Shown here piece after piece: positions 60,238 to 64,000 of a stretch of DNA of 64,000 bases. Each line of letters begins with the position of its first letter. The first letter of the stretch is position 1. Below the pieces are notes generated by a model. The model ran no database searches, had not been told where the DNA came from, and was given only the letters and a program-made list of their open reading frames with translations. The DNA is taken from positions 186,001-250,000 of the forward strand of contig JAOZGR010000001.1 in the NCBI GenBank assembly GCA_027491485.1. The letters are read 5' to 3'. Source of the stretch: Thermoproteota archaeon (GTDB lineage: Archaea; Korarchaeota; Korarchaeia; Korarchaeales; Korarchaeaceae). Both the position numbers and the translations under genes were made by a program.

Positions 60238-60291
60238 AACCCTGAAAATGATGAAATCGAACGAAAAAATGCCCGTTTGGAGCGCTAGAAG

Positions 60292-60495
60292 TTAGACAAG
60301 AGTTCCTTCCCTCTCCCTCACCTTGAGTCTAGTTATATAGCCGGCTATCCTGTTTCTGTAAACTTTAGACTTGATTTCAGCTATCTCAGACAGCACCTTC
60401 TTGTTATGCTCGAAGTCCTCAGTCCATAGATCTGGATACTGCTTAACCAGCTTATATGCTATCCTCTTTATCACCTTCTCCCTTACTGTTCCCAT
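60292..60495 (-). CDS. rps17e: Ribosomal protein eS17
   Basis: The 67-residue protein is the archaeal/eukaryotic S17e, with MGTVREKVIKRIAYKLV, DFEHNKKVLSEIAEIKSKVYRNRIAGYITRLK. It has no bacterial equivalent. It sits alone upstream of the dehydrogenase on the minus strand and divergent from the H/ACA candidate and dnaG. Confidence 0.95.
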   Translation of the reverse strand: MGTVREKVIKRIAYKLVKQYPDLWTEDFEHNKKVLSEIAEIKSKVYRNRIAGYITRLKVREREGTLV

Positions 60496-60719
60496 AATCC
60501 TCCACGGAACTGGTGTATTTGCCTATTATTAACTTTTTATCCCAAGACCTTATCTTACAAATCAAACGGATTTTGTTACTACATATTCTTTTTCTCTACA
60601 TATATGGGTAAATTATGGTGAAAAATCAGTACCTTAACTAATGGTATGATACTTCACTTCTAAGAAAGCTCATGATATGGACCGAAGAGATTATATTTGC
60701 GGCAAGTGTCGTATAAGTA
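60496..60719. other. Intergenic region upstream of the H/ACA-like hairpin
   Basis: The 224 bases hold no convincing gene; short frames here are not protein-like. AT-rich segments (CTTTTTATCC, TACATATTCTTTTTC) could contain the S17e promoter. TTATATTTGC at about 60691-60700 is a possible TATA for the RNA that starts near 60718. Confidence 0.4.
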
Positions 60720-60806
60720 CCGCCCGCCACTACATGACCCCATGGATAGAGAGGAAAGCGTGGGCTGATCGATGATCCGTGGGGATTAGTTGGCGGGCGG
60801 ACATCT
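60716..60806 (+). ncRNA. Probable H/ACA guide sRNA
   Basis: The lower stem is a perfect 10-bp pair, CCGCCCGCCA (60720-60729) with TGGCGGGCGG (60791-60800), and ACA follows at once (60801-60803). An internal loop comes next: left strand CTACATGA (60730-60737), right strand ATTAGT (60785-60790). The upper stem CCCCATGG (60738-60745) with CCGTGGGG (60777-60784) is 8 bp. Above it, AGAGAGG facing CGATGAT can form a GA-rich kink-turn, the L7Ae site. This order (stem, pseudouridylation pocket, upper stem, kink-turn, ACA) is that of an archaeal single-hairpin H/ACA RNA. The target is not known. Intergenic position, high GC and TATTTGC upstream support expression. Confidence 0.6.
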
Positions 60807-60827
60807 ATCCTAGGGAGGATGGTTATC

Positions 60828-62048
60828 TTGGCAGATAGCTCCAAGAGAGATAGTTTCCACCATAAATATGTTGCCAGGTTAGAGGTTATCGTTAATGGGG
60901 TTGTTGAAGCCAGTGATGTAATAGGTGCGATCTTTGGACAATTAGAAGGGTTACTAGGTCCTGAACTTGAGCTTAAAGAACTCCAAAGGACGGGGAAGAT
61001 AGGAAGGATAAACATCAGGATGAGAAGAGAGGAAGAGAGGTCAAGGGGAATAGTAGAACTCTATTCAGGGCTCGATAAGGTAAGGACTGCTCTATTAGCG
61101 GCCGCCATGGAAACTGTAGATAAAGTTGGCCCGTACCCGGCTAAGTTTAGACTATTAAGGATATTGGACGATAGAGAGGAAAGGAGAAATGAGATAGCCA
61201 GGAGAGCTGCAGAAATCCTGAGAAAATGGTCAGCTGAAAGGGAAGATAGCTACAGAAAGCTCGTAGAGTTTGTCCAAAGGGAAAGTGCCAAGTCTAATTT
61301 CATACTTTATGGTGAAGACGATCTTCCGGCAGCCAGGGGTATCGAGGACGCTGAAGAGATAATCGTTGTTGAAGGTAGAGCTGATGTAATGAACTTGTTG
61401 AAGTATGGGTACGATAACGTAATAGCCATGGGAGGTGCCGTCGGAAGAGTCCCTAAGTCCTTAGTTAAACTGATCTCGGAGAAAGAGGCCATCGCATTTG
61501 TAGATGGAGATAGAGGTGGGGAAATGATCATGAGGACTTTACTTGAGCAGACGGACATCGATTATGTGGCCAGAGCCCCTGAAGGAAAGACTGTTGAGGA
61601 ATTGACTGCTAAGGAAATTAGAAAGGCCTTGTCTTCTGCCATCCCGGCTGATGAACTCAGGAAAGAGTTAGGGATCCCTGGACCGCCTAAAGTTACAGTT
61701 ATAGCCCGCCATATAAATGATAGATCGAAGGTTCCCGTATCTGCTGATGTAGATGAGAGGTTACTGAGGATCCCCGATATGTTTAGAGAGCTTTACACCA
61801 GAATTAGAGGGACTGATAGGGCGCTCCTATTGGACGAGAACCTCAATGTAATTAAGGAAGTTCACGCTGGTGATCTGTTAAATGAATTATCTAGCACTAG
61901 CGGTGTTAAGTACATAGTTTACGACAGAATAGTGACTCAGAGAATAGTTGATAAAGCATTTGAGGTAGGAGTTAGGGCTATTGTCGGCGGTATAGCGAGG
62001 GATATCGTTAGGAGACCTGCAGGCATGGCGGTATACACAGCAGGGTGA
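60828..62048 (+). CDS. dnaG: Archaeal DnaG primase-like protein
   Basis: The protein of about 406 residues has an N-terminal domain (KYVARLEVIVNGVVEASDVIGAIFGQLEGLLG) and a Toprim domain. The Toprim residues are in EIIVVEGRADVMNLLKYGY (Glu) and AIAFVDGDRGGEMI (Asp-x-Asp). Archaeal DnaG acts with the exosome in poly(A)-rich RNA turnover and can prime DNA. I put the start at TTG 60828, nine bases after GGGAGG; the ATG at 60819 is too near the ribosome-binding site. The stop overlaps the Pelota frame. Confidence 0.93.
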   Translation: MADSSKRDSFHHKYVARLEVIVNGVVEASDVIGAIFGQLEGLLGPELELKELQRTGKIGRINIRMRREEERSRGIVELYSGLDKVRTALLAAAMETVDKVGPYPAKFRLLRILDDREERRNEIARRAAEILRKWSAEREDSYRKLVEFVQRESAKSNFILYGEDDLPAARGIEDAEEIIVVEGRADVMNLLKYGYDNVIAMGGAVGRVPKSLVKLISEKEAIAFVDGDRGGEMIMRTLLEQTDIDYVARAPEGKTVEELTAKEIRKALSSAIPADELRKELGIPGPPKVTVIARHINDRSKVPVSADVDERLLRIPDMFRELYTRIRGTDRALLLDENLNVIKEVHAGDLLNELSSTSGVKYIVYDRIVTQRIVDKAFEVGVRAIVGGIARDIVRRPAGMAVYTAG

Positions 62049-62056
62049 ACTGCTCA

Positions 62057-63130
62057 TTGAGAATTCTAGAGGAAGACCTAAAGAAGGGTTATGTCAAGCT
62101 TAGGCTGGATACCTTGGATGATCTGTATTGGCTGATGTCCATATTAGAGCCAGGAGACATGGTCACCATGAGAACTACTAGGAGAATAAAGCAGGATGGT
62201 ATAAGAGCTAACAGCGGTGAGAGAGTCGTTATGACACTAACCTTGGAAGTAGAGAAGGTAAAGATGGACCAGTATGCCTCAAGGCTTAGAATTACAGGAG
62301 TAGTCAGGGAAGGGCCAGAGAAATTTGGAATACAGGGACAGCATCACACATTAAATGTGACAGAAGGCTCTGTTATAAGCATTGTGAAAAATAACTGGAG
62401 TAAAGCTCACCTAGATATCCTTAAGAAGGCAGAAGAATCCTCAATGAAGGGAAAAGCCCTCCTAGTAGTCATGGATGACGAAGGTGCAACTGTAGCCAAA
62501 GCAAATGCCTATAGGGTAGAAGAGATAACATATCTAGTGTCGAACGTCCCACCAAAGGGAGGAGAGTTAAAGGGACGGCAAGATGCAGAGAGAAAGTATT
62601 ATGCAGAGTTATCCAATCTATTAGAAGAACTGGATTCCCAGATTGGGCCTTCGGCTATAATAGTCGGTGGCCCGGGTTTTTCTAGAGAGAAATTCATCAG
62701 GTATATCAAGGAGAGGAAACCCCACTTAGCCAATAAGGTTAGAGAGGGTGGGGCATCTAGTGCAACTTTCAGTGGGATAATAGAGATGATCAGAAGGGGT
62801 GATCTAGACAAAGTTGTCAAAGAACTAACGCTTTCACAGGATATGAAACTCGTCGAGGAGATATTTGAGTACCTAGCTAGAAACTCTAGGCTAGTAACTT
62901 ATGGGCTCGAGGAGGTAAAGCGTGCTGTTGAATATGGCGCTGCTGAGAGCGTCTTAGTGGCTAGCTCACTCCTTTTTAACATGGAAACTAGGGATGACAT
63001 CTTATACATATTAGAAAAATGTAAAGAGACGAGGGCTTCATTCCACATAATAGATTCTAGGAGTGAGCCCGGCGAGAAGCTATTATCGCTTGGGGGTATA
63101 GCTGCCAAGCTCAGGTTTCAGGTTAGTTAG
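62057..63130 (+). CDS. pelA: Pelota (ribosome rescue, Dom34)
   Basis: Pelota binds stalled ribosomes and, with aEF1A/ABCE1, splits them. The TTG at 62057 starts the typical LRILEEDLKKGYVKLR. The N-terminal Sm-like domain covers about residues 1-130. The central eRF1 domain 2-like part lacks GGQ, as it should in Pelota: it has AIIVGGPGFSREKFIRYIK. A C-terminal eRF1 domain 3 follows with YGLEEVKRAVEYGAAESVLVAS. AGGGTGA lies 8 bases before the start, within the end of dnaG. The stop overlaps the convergent nucleotidyltransferase by four bases. Confidence 0.95.
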   Translation: MRILEEDLKKGYVKLRLDTLDDLYWLMSILEPGDMVTMRTTRRIKQDGIRANSGERVVMTLTLEVEKVKMDQYASRLRITGVVREGPEKFGIQGQHHTLNVTEGSVISIVKNNWSKAHLDILKKAEESSMKGKALLVVMDDEGATVAKANAYRVEEITYLVSNVPPKGGELKGRQDAERKYYAELSNLLEELDSQIGPSAIIVGGPGFSREKFIRYIKERKPHLANKVREGGASSATFSGIIEMIRRGDLDKVVKELTLSQDMKLVEEIFEYLARNSRLVTYGLEEVKRAVEYGAAESVLVASSLLFNMETRDDILYILEKCKETRASFHIIDSRSEPGEKLLSLGGIAAKLRFQVS

Positions 63131-63840
63131 AGGTACTCCTCGGACAACTTATTTCTGAATCCTTTTTTCGTCATCTTTAATTTCCTTAGGGCTTCCTCAA
63201 AGTTCTCGTCTGGTTGAAGTCTGTAATTTACGTAGAGTCCAGTGGTACCCAAGATTCTCCGTTTTGTAAGGACTCTTACTCTTTCATCTACAGTATACCT
63301 GCTAACCCCTAGTATCTTAGCGACGATTTCCTCATTACCTACAACCGGATATTCAACATGACCAAAATTAGTCGGATAGATTAGCTTTAGCTCTTTACTG
63401 ACACCCGGGACCCTTAGATTCGCGGTTATACCTCTAAGGTCCAGCATCCCCCCAAACTTGTAAAATTCCTCTTCTCTCTCCCTTAGCCTTCCTATGGGCA
63501 TGGAGATTGTAGTGTTATCACTGTAATGGATATAGTATTTCGGTGTACTCTGGGGAGTAGCTTGGACAATCTCCCTACAAAGAGGATCCCCTAGCTCCTT
63601 AGATATCATTTCCTCTATCAATGAATGGGGTAATGTTGGTCTAGGGATTACCACGTCTACATCACTGCTTTCCTCTACATCACCCCTTGCAACACTTCCA
63701 TAAACGAAAGATACCAGATTAGCATCCTTAAGTATAAAGAGGGTTTCTTTTGCTCTCATTCGCTTTCTCTGCAGGAGTTCCCATCTGTCTTCCGTATAGC
63801 GTACCTCTGCTTCCGGTTTTATATTCAATGAGTCGCCCAT
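63127..63840 (-). CDS. Nucleotidyltransferase (MNT/Pol-beta fold) with regulator-like C-terminus
   Basis: The protein of about 237 residues has the nucleotidyltransferase motif FVYGSVARGDVEESSDVDVVI (GS, then DxD) at about residues 45-65. The ATG at 63840 begins MGDSLNIKPEAEVRY; an upstream frame to 63879 is less likely. A middle beta-rich region and a C-terminal winged-helix-like part (EIVAKILGVSRYTVDERVRVLTKRRILG) suggest nucleic acid contact or regulation. Archaeal proteins of this layout are of unknown function. It diverges from the last gene with 16 bases between starts. Confidence 0.85.
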   Translation of the reverse strand: MGDSLNIKPEAEVRYTEDRWELLQRKRMRAKETLFILKDANLVSFVYGSVARGDVEESSDVDVVIPRPTLPHSLIEEMISKELGDPLCREIVQATPQSTPKYYIHYSDNTTISMPIGRLREREEEFYKFGGMLDLRGITANLRVPGVSKELKLIYPTNFGHVEYPVVGNEEIVAKILGVSRYTVDERVRVLTKRRILGTTGLYVNYRLQPDENFEEALRKLKMTKKGFRNKLSEEYL

Positions 63841-63856
63841 TCCAACCGATACGTTG

Positions 63857-64000
63857 ATGAGGCTCAACACTAAAAACACTGTTAGATGCAGTAGGTGTGG
63901 TTCTAAGGAGGTCTTCTTCGAGAGGAGATATTCGGGAGAATTTCTCTGCTTGAAATGCCTTAGGAGGTCTTTGATTAGGAGGATGGAGAGGGCTGTGAGT
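63857..64000 (+). CDS. tRNA thiolation protein (TtuA/Ncs6/CTU1 family), N-terminal part
   Basis: The open frame from ATG 63857 to the window edge encodes 48 residues. RCSRCGSKEVFFERRYSGEFLC, then LKCLRRSLIRRMERAV, is the N-terminal zinc finger of the TtuA/Ncs6 family, which thiolates uridines of tRNA with a PP-loop ATP pyrophosphatase domain. That domain lies beyond the window. Two CxxC pairs, (CSRC and CLKC), bind zinc. Confidence 0.8.
   Translation, partial: MRLNTKNTVRCSRCGSKEVFFERRYSGEFLCLKCLRRSLIRRMERAVS

Noticed and set aside
60638-61015. Minus-strand frame of 125 codons over the H/ACA candidate and dnaG start
   Set aside because: It is antisense to dnaG, Ser/Pro-rich and unlike any protein; it is a shadow frame.
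1-64000. CRISPR arrays, insertion sequences, integrases, restriction or toxin-antitoxin systems
   Set aside because: I saw no spaced repeats, terminal inverted repeats with a transposase, or known defence gene pairs. The nucleotidyltransferase at 63.1 kb has no HEPN partner beside it, so it is not called as an MNT/HEPN module.

Overview
The window is a gene-dense stretch of about 43% GC from an archaeal chromosome. The archaeal signature is consistent: a histone, the GatD/GatE pair, archaeal DnaG, Pelota, deoxyhypusine synthase, archaeal HMG-CoA synthase with its thiolase and DUF35 partner, S17e, RNase P p29 inside the L22-S3-L29-S17 cluster, KptA, Nre, PolB1-type DNA polymerase, a tRNA-Tyr with a bulge-helix-bulge intron, and C/D and probable H/ACA guide RNAs. 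AGA/AGG and ATA codons are preferred, TTG and GTG starts are common, and TATA boxes often sit about 26 bases before the start codon. I infer a thermophilic member of the TACK group (Thermoproteota/Korarchaeota/Geoarchaeota-like). Succinate dehydrogenase plus a cytochrome b/Rieske complex indicate a respiring cell; superoxide reductase indicates protection against oxygen. I cannot name the species.

Layout. 1-5.8 kb: a truncated ABC solute-binding protein, prephenate dehydratase, a HypE/PurM-like protein, a frameshifted asparaginase, KptA, histone and the alpha subunit of ADP-forming acyl-CoA synthetase. 5.8-19 kb: two ABC-2 export systems, each beside a signal-peptide, C-terminally anchored beta-sandwich protein, around a decayed or mis-sequenced three-gene patch, Nre, geranylgeranyl reductase, an ArsR regulator with adenosine-specific kinase, and an RNase HIII-like enzyme. 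19-28 kb: an FAD oxidoreductase, the run dys-DUF1512-zinc ribbon-Nudix-uppP, HAD enzymes, a membrane-tethered winged-helix protein, Trm112-like protein, macro domain and tRNA-Tyr. 28-33 kb: dolichol-kinase-like protein, THUMP methyltransferase, DegT aminotransferase, CTP synthase. 33-40 kb: respiratory genes, with small membrane protein/Rieske/cytochrome b transcribed away from sdhABCD-type genes. 40-49 kb: a dual-guide C/D sRNA, PrsW, superoxide reductase, Ogg2, QueT, the mevalonate entry complex and GatDE. 49-56 kb: PolB, phosphoglycolate phosphatase and ribosomal proteins. 55-64 kb: GcvT, a GlcD/GlcF pair, nucleotide-sugar dehydrogenase, S17e, a probable H/ACA RNA, DnaG-Pelota, a nucleotidyltransferase and the start of a TtuA/Ncs6-type protein.

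The most notable observations are the C/D sRNA whose two 12-nt guides match the 5' end of 16S rRNA and a conserved 23S segment; the H/ACA-like hairpin ending in ACA; the fact that all 13 protein-protein convergent junctions abut or overlap at their 3' ends; a thiolase in the HMG-CoA operon lacking the catalytic cysteine and the GHP histidine; and a superoxide reductase with a Cys-containing C-terminal extension. No CRISPR array, insertion sequence, integrase or toxin-antitoxin module was seen. I found no clearly new defence or mobile system.
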